Positions 11,205 to 21,836 of a stretch of DNA of 34,649 bases are shown piece by piece. Source of the stretch: Pleurotus ostreatus/Saccharomyces cerevisiae fusant (Eukaryota; Opisthokonta); assembly GCA_024196135.1 (NCBI GenBank), contig JAMQCK010000239.1, positions 1 to 34,649 on the forward strand, given 5' to 3'. Every line of letters starts with the position of its first letter. Within the stretch, counting starts at the first letter, position 1. Under the pieces are notes generated by a model that searched no databases, was not told the origin of the DNA, and was given only the letters and a program-made list of their open reading frames with translations. The position numbers were made by a program, and so were the translations under genes.

Positions 11205-11906
11205 GGTGTGTGGGGGGAGGGGTCGGAAGTAGGGCTTCCCGTGGTCTTTGAGAGGGTGTGGGCACTCGGGAAGGGAATTCACTTCCTTTGTCAATGGATG
11301 GTGTATCATAGTATCGTTCTCGCGCAGTTATCATCAGGACTAGGCCGAGGGACAGAAGGTATCGTTTTCCTTGGGATGAAGAAAGTATGATTCCGAAGTG
11401 ACTGCGTTGGCGCTCGGTACTTCGAACAATGGGCTTCGAAGCGCAGGTGGATGTGATGGGAATAGACCAGAGGGGAACGCGCCGCGAAGACGTTCTTCTC
11501 GTGCTCTTCTCGTATTCACGATACACAGAAAGCTTGCCGCTGCATCGTTGATGGTGAAATGCATGGCCAAGGAAAGAACATACGGGTGGTCTGCCCAATC
11601 GGACGGCCCGAGCGACAGACGGTGAGCTGCAGAGGCCAACTGACCTGGTTCGTCCTGCCAGGCCCCTCTCAGAAACAAAAATCCCTGCGGCCCTTGCCGA
11701 TGGAAACTCCTGGAAATCCCTCCTCCGGGGTCTCAGGCGCGCCGGAGAACGTGCCGAAGGGGTCTCTAGGGGGTGCCTCGTGCTTGGACGAACACTGATC
11801 ACGTGTGTTTATTTATCGTTTGTTTTCTTGACATCGTCTTTTGTTTCCTACCGTCACCCCCTCTGACCGCCAACCGCGATTCGAACCGCCTCCCGCGCCA
11901 GTAAAC
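11205..11906. other. Intergenic stretch, promoter of the E2 gene
   Basis: No gene is supported. Bases from about 11800 onward are T- and C-rich, and probably hold the transcription start and leader of the ubiquitin-conjugating enzyme gene. That gene's first coding exon is only the start codon. Confidence 0.5.
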
Positions 11907-13025
11907 ATGGTGAGTTGGGTGTTCGTGATGCCACGCGCGACCGCGGCGGGGTTGGGCAGTCGCGCGCGCGATGTCTGAACGACTCCTGAAAGCGCGCGCC
12001 CGCGTTGGTGGCCTTCGAACCCAAGGCGAACATGAACGTGGACGATGGCTAAACATCTTGTAGTCCGTATCGCCCGCCGTGCTCCGCCGCCTCATGCGCG
12101 AGATCTCTGAGCTGCAGAGGACGCCGCCAGAGGGCATCCGCATCCTCGCCAGCGAGGACAACATGCTCGACGTGACGGGCGTCATTGAGGGGCCTGGTGC
12201 GTGGCTTGACGATCGCGTGCGCGCAGGATGCTGACTGGGCTGTTACAGAGGGCACCCCGTACGCGGGTGGCTACTTCAGCGTCAAGTTCAAGTTCACGGA
12301 GGAGTTTCCCGCGGCGCCGCCGAAATGTGCGTGTGCTCGTTCATCTTCCTAACTGAAATCGACTAATGCGCGCGCCCTTCCAAGGTTGGTTTGCGACGAA
12401 GATCTTCCACCCGAACGTGTCCTCCGCGGGCGACATCTGCGTGAACACGCTCAAGAAGGACTGGCAGGCGTCGTACGGCATCGCGCACATCCTCGTCACC
12501 GTCAAGTGCCTGCTCATCTACCCGAACCCCGAGTCCGCGCTCGATGAGGAGGCGGGCAAGTTGTTGCTGGAGGACTACAACTCGTACTGCAGCCGCGCGA
12601 AGTTGATGACGAGCGTGCACGCGCGCGCGCGGCCCGCGGCGTTCGACACACCTGCTGCTTCGACTTCCTCAACCAACGCGAACAACTCCGCCCCGTCTTC
12701 GAAGCCCCCATCAAGCGCGACGCAGACGCCGGTGATGTCGGTTTCGTCGCGCACTTCGACTACGCGCAAGTCAGCCTCGCCAGCGCCCGCGACAGGCCCG
12801 CAGGTGCCGTTCAAGCAGTCGAATGCAGGTGGTGAGGACGGTACGGGGAAGGAGCACGGGTCGAAGGGGAGCTACTCGGGGCCGTCACCCTTGGGCACGG
12901 CGGACAAGAATGTGAATGGGGGCGCGGCACCGGCGGCGGCGGCGGGCAAGGCGGTGAAGCGCGCGGCGACGGGGGGCGCGTCGAATGGGGCGGAGAAGCG
13001 GAAGAAGGCGTTGAAGCGGCTGTGA
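11907..13025 (+). CDS. Ubiquitin-conjugating enzyme E2, UBE2S (E2-EPF) type
   Basis: Exons 11907-11909, 12064-12196, 12249-12326 and 12385-13025 give 284 residues. The first coding exon is just ATG, followed at once by the donor GTGAGT. The UBC fold is clear: [12 protein letters not shown] helix 1, [18 protein letters not shown], the HPN signature [16 protein letters not shown] with the catalytic Cys near residue 90, and [18 protein letters not shown]. This last block and [13 protein letters not shown] are typical of UBE2S. UBE2S extends K11-linked ubiquitin chains on anaphase-promoting complex substrates. A low-complexity Ser/Thr/Ala-rich linker follows, then a basic tail ending KKALKRL. It closely resembles the LRRL tail by which animal UBE2S docks on the APC/C. 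Other E2s lack this tail, so the assignment is firm. Confidence 0.92.
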
Positions 13026-14011
13026 GCGGTTGGCCATCAGTGCGGCTGTTCTGTCGCAGATTGTGCGCCCTTCTGTGATCGCGGTGGCTGCCTTTCTGCC
13101 CACCCTTTGCTGGCTCCCCAGTGCGCTGCTGGGTCCCTTTAGCGCCCTCGGCCCTCTACATCGCGCCACCGCCCACCCTTGCCTCACCCGCTCCCTCCCA
13201 TGCTCTCGGCGACCCTCCTTTGCTCTGAGGAAGACATTTGTACCTATATACGCATCGCATACCTACATCTTTACCGGCATCTCTTGTTCCCTTCGTAGTA
13301 CATAATTTCATGGCTCGTTCTCGTTCGCTCCTTCCCTTGCTCCTGCCACAGTCTATGGTGAATCTTCGACTCTGAACAACGGGTCAAGGATCGTCGACTG
13401 CGCTCTCCTTGCCCCTTGGTCTGGTGCGGAAAGCGATTGCTCGCAAGCATAATTCGACAGCCTTTCCGACTTCCGAGACATGGGCGGCTTTCCAAATTCA
13501 GGCAAAGGCCATTGAGTAGGACCTTGCGCGCAAGGAAAAGTCCACTTTTTTGTGAACTCACGAGAGGCTATTTGGCCCCAAGAGCTCACAGAGTGAGTCA
13601 GATGAAAGGCACTGAAAGGGATTTGCAGGACTCGCGCACACACGACGAGCATCGAGAACAAAGGGTTCCAAATCCGGCCAACTCGGTGATGTCATTTGGT
13701 TCCGTTCATCATGATCGCGCTGCCCCGACCGACAAGTTTGCCCAAAGTTTGCCTTGGGTTTTCGTCCCGGACTACCATCGTCTCTCTGGAAACCACTTGC
13801 TTGCAAGAATACGCAGACCAGGGCTCTATGACCCTTGTATGACATAGGGCGCAGCTGGATAGCACCTCATCACCATCGAACAGCCCCTACAGCTGTGGAG
13901 GCGGTTACCGCACTGGTTTCCACGCTTCCTCTCGCCGTCTCTTGCTCTGCGCTTTCTCTCACTCTCCCCTTTTTCTTCTTCTCTCGACCGTACCGTCTCT
14001 AGGCGGCAGCT
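13026..14011. other. Intergenic stretch of about 1 kb, promoter of the arrestin gene
   Basis: No gene is supported on either strand. The last 90 bases are strongly CT-rich (for example CTCTCACTCTCCCCTTTTTC), as expected for the leader of a basidiomycete gene, and lead directly to the ATG at 14012. Confidence 0.5.
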
Positions 14012-16359
14012 ATGCCCTACGACATGCCCTCCTACCCTCAGTCTACCGCCGAGATGAACATTACCTCGTACAAGCCCGCCCAGAGCGCGTCGCGCCTTCA
14101 TGGCCCCACTGTCCGACCTTCCAGCTCGGCGCACGATTCCTTCAGCTCGAGTCCCCATCACACGAGCACGGCCTCATATCCTTCGAGCTCAACATCCCAT
14201 CCACCAAGCCCGCAGCCCTTCACCTACGACCTGAAGCGCAAGGGAAAGACGTGGGGGAAGCTCACTCTGCACGGAGATCCTGCGCTCTCGAGGTCGAACG
14301 CGGCGTTTGTGGAGCCAGCATCGCAGATTTTCGCGAGACCCGGCGCGCAGACGACTGGAAAGCGCGCGTATCAAGCGGAGGAAGGCGCCACCGTGCGCGG
14401 CGAGGTGCAACTGAACTTGGACACTCCGGAGACGATCCATAGCGTTCGGGTGACAGTCCGCGGTCAAATCTCCATCGGCGCCAGCGCACCGTTCACCTTT
14501 CTCGATATCTCTACCACGCCCTGGTCCCGCGAGATGGGCGATCCGAGGGGCGAAGGTTCACAAAGTCAGTACTTGAACCTCGTCACGATTATTGTTCGCC
14601 CGTGCTCATTGCTCGTCCGTGCTCATTCTCTCCTTCTGTGCCCATTTTCCGTTCTTGTGCTCATTTTCCGTTCTTGTGCTCATTTTCCGCTTCTCCACAC
14701 AGGCTCTTCCGCCACCAAGCTACACGGCACCCACAACTGGCCGTTCTCCATCTCGCTGCCGCCCGCCGTCACGCTCCCCGTCGGCTCCCCACCTCGCGAG
14801 CGCCGATACGCACTGCCGGCGAACTTTTGGGAGCGCCACGAGCCGGTGCGGGTGCGGTACTATGTGATTTTGCAGGTGGGTAGGGGGAGGTGGAGGGGGG
14901 ATTTAAGGTGAGTGGGGTGTGGGTTTCGGTGGTGTATGCAGGCATTGGACGGTAGGCACCAGAGAGAATCGAATCTGGATGGATAGCAAGGGGGCGGCTG
15001 CGGGAAACAGCTGAGGACGAAGGCGAATTTTGACAGAACGCTGACCCATAACCTCGCAGACTGCCAGTAGAATTCACCTACGTCCCCTTTTGCACACCGC
15101 CAGCCGGCTCGCCCGCGCGACAACCGGCGTACGAGGACCGCCGTCCGCCACCGCCCCCGCAAGCGGACGTGGAGGGCTGGTATACGGCGGGGTCGGCGGT
15201 GGTGAGCGGGCTGATGGGCGCGGGGAGGCATAAGGTGGAGCTTACCTGTTGTGTGAGTCTCACTCTGTCTGTCCGTGCAAGATCTAAACTGATCCCGATT
15301 CGATAGTTGTCTTTGGCGAAACCTGTACGTGTCGTCTTTTCTTCCGCTAGCGATTTTTCTTCCGCTAGCGATTTTTCTTCCGCTAGCGATTTTTATTCCG
15401 CTAGCGATTTCTATTCCGCTAGCGATTTTTATTCCGCTAGCGATCTTTATTCCGCTGGGCTGTAGCAATACGGACGTCGCGCACTGACTCAGCAATCCCC
15501 GCCCAGCTCGCCTACACCCGCGGCTCCACCATCCCGCTCGCGCTCACCTTCAAATCGCACGACACCGCCGCGCTCACCTTCGAGTCGCACGACGCCGCCG
15601 CGCTCGACCTGCTCTCTGCGCCGACCGCGCCCGTTGTCCGGCTAAGACGCAGATTGAGGTATAAGGCGGATATCGGGAAAGTGAATGAGGGGGATGGTTA
15701 TGAGGGTGAGGGCGGCGGTGGTCGCCAGAGCGATGGTCGGTTGCTGCACACAGCATACAATGGTCGGTCGCTGCACACAGCATACGTGGTTTGAGACGGG
15801 GTACTGACGCCCCGACAAGGTAATGGCATCGCGCGCCAAGCCAGTGGCATCGCGCGCCAAACTAGTGGCATCGCGCGCCAAACTAGCAACACCACCCCAT
15901 GGACCGAGTCGACCACCGTCTACGACCTCGCGAGCTGGTGGTCACGCGAGGACGCGCTGCAGCATACATATCGACGCTGCCTGGATGGGGAGATACATCT
16001 GAAGGAGGATTTGAAGCCGACGACGGAGTTTGCGCATTGGCGGGTGGAGGTGAGTGTCTGGATCGCGCTTGTTCGTCGTTTGCCCTTCGTCATGCAAGGG
16101 CGCGCTATATGAACCAAGGAGGCCTTTGGGGATGATGTCGAATGGGACACTGTCAAATTCACGGGAAGCAGAACATGCTGACGCCTATCCCCTGCAGTAC
16201 GAAGTCGTCCTCTTCCCCTTCGACATCCCGTCTTTCGTCGGGCGGGATAGGGAGCCGCTGGTCGTGCAACCGGTGGAAATCGCGACCGCGTATGGCTCGG
16301 GACCAAGGCTGCGCGCGGTGACGGCTCCGGTGTCCGAATTCGCGGGGGCTGGGGTATGA
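14012..16359 (+). CDS. Arrestin-fold adaptor protein (fungal arrestin-related)
   Basis: Exons 14012-14564, 14703-14907, 15060-15252, 15307-15324, 15507-15735, 15820-16049 and 16198-16359 total 1590 bases, 529 residues. After a Ser/Pro-rich leader, the arrestin N-domain shows GEVQLNLDTPETIHSVRVTV, then KLHGTHNWPFSISLPPAVTL and FWERHEPVRVRYYVILQV, the standard strand pattern of arrestin-like proteins. The C-domain follows the 18-base microexon LSLAKP with LAYTRGSTIPLALTF, and ends with YEVVLFPFDIPSFVGRD. Arrestin-related proteins typically link membrane cargo to ubiquitin ligases for endocytosis. No PPxY motif was seen, so ligase binding is uncertain. The gene is unusually rich in tandem repeats in both introns and exons. 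The sixth exon boundary was set to skip an in-frame TGA at 15792. Confidence 0.82.
14643..14699 (+). repeat. 19-base tandem repeat inside the first arrestin intron
   Basis: The unit CATTTTCCGTTCTTGTGCT starts at 14643, 14662 and 14681, the last copy diverging near the acceptor. It supplies much of the pyrimidine-rich tract of a 138-base intron, longer than most in the window. The intron length is divisible by three. Confidence 0.85.
15342..15459 (+). repeat. 18-base minisatellite in the fourth arrestin intron
   Basis: Six full units of TTCCGCTAGCGATTTTT plus C or A, starting every 18 bases from 15342, and a seventh partial unit from 15450. Each contains the palindrome CGCTAGCG. The array is in the same frame as the preceding microexon and open until TAG, so intron retention would add SASDF[SY] repeats and truncate the protein. 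Confidence 0.9.
15541..15600 (+). repeat. 30-base in-frame tandem duplication in the arrestin coding region
   Basis: Bases 15541-15570 and 15571-15600 match at 27 of 30 positions and encode ALTFKSHDTA and ALTFESHDAA. Divergence is already present, so it is not an assembly artefact of identical copies. Confidence 0.9.
15735..15788 (+). repeat. 27-base tandem duplication carrying a duplicated splice donor
   Basis: Copies at 15735-15761 and 15762-15788 share GGTCGGT, then TGCACACAGCATAC. Both begin with a possible donor G|GTCGGT in the same phase, at 15736 and 15763, so either could pair with the acceptor at 15819. Confidence 0.8.
15825..15887 (+). repeat. 21-base in-frame tandem repeat in the arrestin coding region
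   Basis: Three copies, starting at 15825, 15846 and 15867, encode GIARQAS, GIARQTS and GIARQTS. Acceptor-like AG sites occur within the copies. It lies at the start of the sixth exon. Confidence 0.85.
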
Positions 16360-17000
16360 ATGCGCGAATGAGCATTTCGGGCGTTTTCCGGGTATCCTGT
16401 AGTCACTTGTTTGACGTTCATACCATAGACGGTTGTGTTGTTGTACCACCTTCTTCCTTAGAAGATGCGGATGCCTTAGTATTCTGGACGCATGTCACAG
16501 ATTGTACGGTGCTCTGAATTCTTTCTGTACGGTTATTTTGTGGCACAGAGATTGCCGATTGGTTTCTCACGGTAAGACGACGCTTGAACATGTTTGTTTG
16601 TTCTCTGTTCCTGTCGTCCTTTCTCATCAGTGAGCGTCTGAGAACTCTGTTTAACGGAGTCTTAGTGCCTGGATATATTCAGCGTATCCGAGAAGATATG
16701 TCTCTCTGGCCAATGCCCTCCTCATGTTCGGTACGAGGTTTCCTCCGACCGCTCTGATTCCACGTCTCCAGCAGTCTATCACTAAGCATCAGCGCAATAT
16801 CCCCTTTCTTCTATGCCGATGGTCGAATCCTACCTGCATCTTTGACCTAAGAAAGGACTGACCAAAACACCCCAGATGAGTAAGTTCCGGATGAGCAATC
16901 GCCGTTATCGTCAAGTGACGAGTCATGTTGACGTCGCATCCTAGACCGTTATAACCCCGCCGCTTGTTCGAAGCTGCCATCTTGAAGAGCCCTGACAACG
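16360..17000. other. Intergenic stretch, no gene recognised
   Basis: The stretch is relatively AT-rich and holds the arrestin gene 3' end and the dehydrogenase promoter. Short open frames on both strands lack domain or splice support. Confidence 0.5.
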
Positions 17001-18483
17001 ATGGATCTCGGACTGAAAGACGTGCACGTTCTCATCACCGGTAAGCCCGTCCGTTGACAACTACCAATGCTAGCCCGCCAGCTTACCTCCTTCGGTCGCA
17101 GGCGCCAGCGGTGGCATCGGGCTAGCGACCACGAAAGAATACCTAGGTCCGTGCTAGCCTCCGCCCTCCCTCCGCGCGCAATTTTAGCCTGCGGGCCTGC
17201 CCTCCTCATCGCACCATCCCTGACCTGGTCTGACGCCCTGACATGACCTGACGCCCTCCCCAGCACAAGGCGCGAAGGTCACCGCCCACTATAACTCCAA
17301 CAACACCTCCCTCGCACCGCTCCTGTCCTCCCACCCCGACACCCTCACCACCGTCCAAGCGGACGTCACCCGCGAGCCCGCCGTCGCGCGCCTCTTCGCC
17401 GACGCCGCGGCGTGCTTCGGCCCCGTGCAGGTCGTCGTCGTCAACCACGGGATCTCGCCCGACCCGGGCGTGCCCGTGGTGGATATGGGGCTCGAGCGGT
17501 GGCGAAGGACGTTGACGGTCAATCTGGACGCGGTGTTTCTGGTGACGAGGGAGTATTTGAGGGGCCTGAGGGCGGCGGGGGACGCAGAGAAGGAGAAGGC
17601 GGCGGTGGTGCTTGTGGGGTCGACGGCGGGGCAGTTTGGGCTGGTGAGTGGAATGGAGATGACGGGTTCGTTACGCGGATGGGTGACGCGCCGGGGCGCG
17701 TAAGAACGCGGTCACGGGATTGCAGCACATCTGCATACGGCAAAGCATCGTCGCGTCTCTATTTCACCCCTCTCTTCGCCTTGCTTACCACCTCTTTTAG
17801 GCCGGCCAAGCTGACTACTCATCCGCCAAGAGCGCAATGATGTACGGCCTTACGCTCTCGCTCAAGAACGAGATCGTCAAGATCGCGCCGCGCGGGCGCG
17901 TCAATGCCGTGGCCCCGGGCTGGGTGTGGACGCCAATGGCAGAAGCGCAGCTAGGACAGGAACCCGAGAAGATGTATAAGGCGCTGGCGACGTGAGTGAA
18001 CTGTTGACCGGAGTAAAGGGCTTTCACCCTTTGATCCAGTCGTCCTACCTCGGTGACGGAAAGCTCACAGGCCTGTCTACCTCACAGAATGCCCCTCAAG
18101 AAGATCGCCGTCGCCGAGGACATCGCGACCCAAATCGTGATCCTTTCGTCCGCGAAGGCGTCCGGCCACGTCTCTGGGCAGGTCGTCACGATTGCGGGCG
18201 GGATGGAGGGTGCGTTGCTTTCTTTTTTCGCTTTATATATGTCCTGTCCGTCTCTGCGCTGCGCTGGTTCTTCCCGCTGCGCTGTTTGTCTTCACTGCAA
18301 TACCTCCCTCTTTTGCTCTCCTCAGTGCGCTATCTGCGCTTCTCTGACTAACAGCATATATCGCTTTATTTTTCGAGCGCAGACGTTGACCACCTCGCAG
18401 GCCGCCTCCTGAACCACCCCGACGAGCTCGCGCAGGAGCGCGCGGGATGGAGCTTGCTCAGCGAGCAGGGGTACAAGGTGTAA
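17001..18483 (+). CDS. Short-chain dehydrogenase/reductase
   Basis: Exons 17001-17040, 17102-17146, 17264-17643, 17801-17991, 18088-18209 and 18383-18483 give 292 residues. The Rossmann signature TGASGGIG sits at residues 13-20. VQADVT marks the adenine-binding Asp region. VVNHG replaces the usual NNAG segment. The catalytic set is Ser in VLVGSTAG (about 148), Tyr161 and Lys165 in YSSAK. PGWVWTPM matches the PG motif after the active site. The length and layout fit the classical SDR family (FabG-like), which uses NAD(P)H to interconvert carbonyl and hydroxyl groups. The C-terminus reads DVDHLAGRLLNHPDELAQER, longer than in a minimal FabG. Substrate unknown. No signal peptide, so probably cytosolic. 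Confidence 0.9.
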
Positions 18484-19098
18484 ATACGGAAGGGCATGGG
18501 ACTTGCACACGAGAAGACATGAATGTGATTTTGTATTAAGGTCATCGCCTGCACCTGCGAAGTGATTAGCGCTTGAGCTAAGGTGAAAGCTAGTCGGTGA
18601 TCTTCCTGCTGGCCACCAATTGTCGAGCATGCCGTCTTCTTTGTTGGTTTCAGCGTGAATCAAAGGACTGCTATTGTCATCAACGGATATAAAGCCAGCC
18701 GATTGTGTGGCGCGTCTTCAACTTAGGCTGCAAAGAGAGGAGTGTCAACGTTCTCAGATTCAGGGAATCCATCGGTGGTTGCGCAGGATTCAGAGGACTC
18801 AATATTCCTGCAGTATATCGCCTAAAGAGCGACGGACCCTAAAGCACCAGTTGATATGATGGGGACAGAGCAAGACGGTCGACGGTGTCCAAGGAATGAA
18901 AGAAACGAACCGTGACAGGTTAACTTGATTGTGACATTTGGCTGATCGTGAGAAAGCCATCGGCAATCCCCATACCGCACTTTGCCGTGCAGTGCCGCGT
19001 CATGCCGCGGCTGCTTCCAGCTAGTCTCGTAAACCAGCCTCCATATTACTACCCTTCCTGCACGACGCGTCGGGCTTGATTTATCCAAGTCGCATCTT
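18484..19098. other. Intergenic stretch between the dehydrogenase and a gene relic
   Basis: No gene is supported in these 615 bases. The sequence is of mixed composition with no clear repeats. Confidence 0.4.
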
Positions 19099-19327
19099 TT
19101 AAAGCAAATCCTTCTCCGCAATCTGAGTCGAAGTGGAGGATGCAGCCCCAGTGCCCAATGAAGTCCACATATCCCGCGCAAACGCACTCCCGCTGCCGAC
19201 AGACACGCTGAGCGTGGCCGTCGTACCGCCTTCGTCGACGCGCTGATCGCCATGGGAAGCCGCCCTGTCAATGGCGTGCGCAGGAGTTCCGGGTGATGCT
19301 GGTGAGAAATCTTCGCGGAATAGGCAA
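19099..19327 (-). pseudogene. Possible 3' exon of an unrecognised or decayed minus-strand gene
   Basis: On the minus strand a coding-like frame runs from a good acceptor (CCACAG, exon start 19327) to TAA at 19099-19101. It reads FREDFSPASPGTPAHA, then HGDQRVDEGG, TTATLSVSVGSGSAF and ends TQIAEKDLL. Its composition resembles the cytoplasmic tails of basidiomycete membrane proteins. Upstream, at 19381-19560, only fragments are seen, including two similar segments with GTGATTGG. No complete gene could be built, so this may be a truncated copy. It is not supported by a recognised domain. Confidence 0.35.
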
Positions 19328-19617
19328 CTGTGGCCAGGAAGAAGGCAAGGTGTGCTGATCAGCGACGTTCAAGTTGATGAGCGCCCATCGAGCGCCCATT
19401 GTCTGAGCAGGACTGCCAATCACACGTTGCAGACTACCACTCATAGGATGAGGTCCTACCATCACAGGATGAGTGGCTGCCATCATGGGAAGGCGTACCA
19501 CCTATCAGCCCAGCCTGGGCTACCAATCACTTGCCTCGGAGACCGCGTCGTTCCGATGTCTTCGCATAGGAAGACGACAGAGAGACCATGCTAATCACTC
19601 GTGCCTGCGCGTTCTTG

Positions 19618-19685
19618 CAGATCGGGCGTTTTCACGTATTCACTCATCACAGATCGGGCGCGTTCTCGTATCCATTCGCAGATCA
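19618..19685 (+). repeat. Imperfect direct repeat upstream of the 7-TM gene
   Basis: CAGATCGGGCG followed by a T-rich stretch and CGTATTCA or CGTATCCA occurs twice, from about 19618 and about 19651. It may be a duplicated upstream element of the next gene. Confidence 0.5.
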
Positions 19686-19725
19686 GACGATCCACCTCTG
19701 GAGTGGGTGTGTGGAGAGAGAGGGC

Positions 19726-19850
19726 ATATAACGTGCCGCTAAGGAGTTTGCTCCTTTCCCCCTCTTCTTCTCCCACACTTCCTCTCCCCCTACCACATCC
19801 CTTTCCCTCCCCGCCCCTCCCATCCTCCACCCCATCCCCTCACCGAATCA
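19726..19850 (+). promoter_or_regulatory. TATA-like site and CT-rich leader of the 7-TM gene
   Basis: ATATAA at 19726-19731 is followed by about 100 bases made almost only of C and T (19748-19850). The start codon comes at 19861. This TATA plus pyrimidine tract arrangement is a common fungal core promoter. Confidence 0.6.
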
Positions 19851-19860
19851 GCCTCCAATC

Positions 19861-21836
19861 ATGTCCACCCACTGCCCCATAGGCCTCCCCACGCACTCGA
19901 CCGACAATATCAAGGAGCAGATTAAGGCTATCTCGGTCGAGATGGCTATACTGGGTGAGCTGGGAGTTCTGGATACACTCGGGATGTGTCTGACTGTCGA
20001 TCACGTACTATGCAGGCTTCCACGGCGCGCTGTTCCTCATGTCCGCGTACTTGCTTGTGTGAGCCACTTCTCTCTTTCGCGTTCTTCCTGACTCGGGTCG
20101 CGTCACATTTTCGCCTGATTTCTACCTCGATTATCCCTCGTCCCGCATCGTATTCTAAATCGGACAAGCGAACCACCCGCTTACCATTCATCCTAGCCAA
20201 AAAGGCCTCCGCACCTCCCTCGCCCGGCGCTACCTCCTGCTCATGACGACGCTCATGTTCTCCATCTCCATCGCCTCTGTCGTGTGCGCGACCGACTTCT
20301 ACGTGCGGTCGATCGATAACTACTCCCTCGACGATCTGCCGGTGGATCGCGCGCTCATGTTGCGGGAGAGTCTGACGAGTAATTTTGGGTTGCGCATAAA
20401 TGTACGCCTTCTGAGACTTTGTGGGCTTTCCATGGCTGACGCTCTCGCTTTTGCTTCCTTTCAGCTCCTCCTCAGCGACATCATCGTCGTGTGGCGCGCG
20501 TGGGTGCTGTGGCCGGATACTTTGTGGGCGCGCCTGATCATGGCGGTTGCGTTGTTTGGGTCCGTTGGTGAGTGTTTGACTTCCTCTTTTCGGTCATGTC
20601 GCGTCAAACGATGTATGGAACTGATAGATGTTCGCAGGAGGCGTCATCGTCAGCTCGATATTCCTGTTCCTCGCCAAGCTTACGGATGTGCGTTTCTTCT
20701 TCACATCGAGCGCTCGTAGACGAGACGTTTGCGCCCACGAAGACCAAACGCCCATCTCTACGAGGATTGACCGCTCCCACAGGTCGCCTTCCTCGACTGG
20801 CTAAACACGTCGCCTATCCTCACCGTACCGTTGTTCTTCACGAATATCGTCGCTTGTGTGATGGTGGGGATTAAGGTTTGGTGAGTGAGCGCTCCCGTCC
20901 GCTCCGTCAATGTGCCAGTTCCGCCCCTACATTCTCCTGTCCTTGGCCTCCACATCGTCGTGTCGCCTCCGTCACACTGTCCGCCTCTGCTCACTCGACT
21001 TTTGCCCTGCTGACCGCACGCCACCCTCAGGGACTACCGCCAAAACGTGAGAGCGTACATCGGCAACGCGGGGAATCACGGTGCCAGCATCGAGCGCACG
21101 CTGCTGCTCATTCTGGAGTCTGGGGTCGTATTGTTTGCTGTGGGTGAGTACGCGAGTGCTCTCCTCCCCCGTCGTTATTCCCCTGCCATCATTATTCTCT
21201 TGTCATAGTGGCCGGACTGACGCACCTCCATCACAGCTTTTCCTCCTACTCTCCGGCATCGAGGTCCTTTCGGACGATTCGAATACCGTGCTGCTGAGTG
21301 TGGCTGTGAGCGTGGCGGTGAGTCTTATATGATCACTCGCTCGTGACCGCGATGCAGGGCCCGCTCGCCGCTGAAGCTCTTCTCTCGCGCAAAAACGCGT
21401 CTTCTCGTGGGGAAATCAACCGGAGACTGACATATGCGCCAAGGGCCTCTACCCAACGATCATCATCATCCTCGTCGCGCTCGAGAAGTCGCACACGGAT
21501 ACCGTATTTCATCCTTCGTCGTCACCGACCGAGTCGCATTCGCTGGAGCCGCTTGCGTTCATGGCGACGGTGCCGAAGCGGTCGGTATCCGTAGGGGACG
21601 ACTTCGGCGGTACGGGGACTGGCGACTTCGGCGACATTAGAACCCGCGATTTTCGGGGTGCAGAAACCCACGACTTTCGCGATCTGGAAGCCCAGTTCGT
21701 GTCAAAGCCGGACCAAGACATGTCAAAATCGGTCCACCCGCCATATCGTGCCTCAAGGGTCTACTCGCGCTCGGTGCACTCAACGGACCACAGCGGCTCG
21801 AGGAGAACGAGTAGCACTTCCAGTGCAGAACAATAA
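19861..21836 (+). CDS. Seven-transmembrane-type protein, basidiomycete-specific family
   Basis: Exons 19861-19954, 20016-20058, 20197-20401, 20465-20567, 20638-20687, 20783-20880, 21031-21139, 21237-21317 and 21444-21836 give 391 residues. Hydrophobic helices include GALFLMSAYLLV, RYLLLMTTLMFSISIASVVC, LLLSDIIVVWRAWVLW, VIVSSIFLFLAK, VPLFFTNIVACVMVGIK, LLLILESGVVLFALFLLL and GLYPTIIIILVAL. This layout, with the LLLSDIIVVWRAW helix and the YPTIII helix, is common to large families of uncharacterised membrane proteins in Agaricomycetes. The last 110 residues form a Ser/Asp-rich cytoplasmic tail with GDFGDIRTRDF repeats. One donor (21140, GTGGGT) was preferred over the nearby GGTGAGT because the latter breaks the frame. 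Function unknown; a receptor-like role is conjecture. Confidence 0.8.

Noticed and set aside
11870..12030. tRNA gene candidates with B-box-like GGTTCGAATC
   Set aside because: Two B-box-like words occur on the minus strand, but no A-box or cloverleaf acceptor stem can be drawn around either.
21140..21236. Donor GGTGAGT at 21144 for the 7-TM gene
   Set aside because: It is the stronger donor by sequence, but leads to a frame without membrane helix. GTGGGT at 21140 continues into LFLLLSGIEVL and closes the gene.
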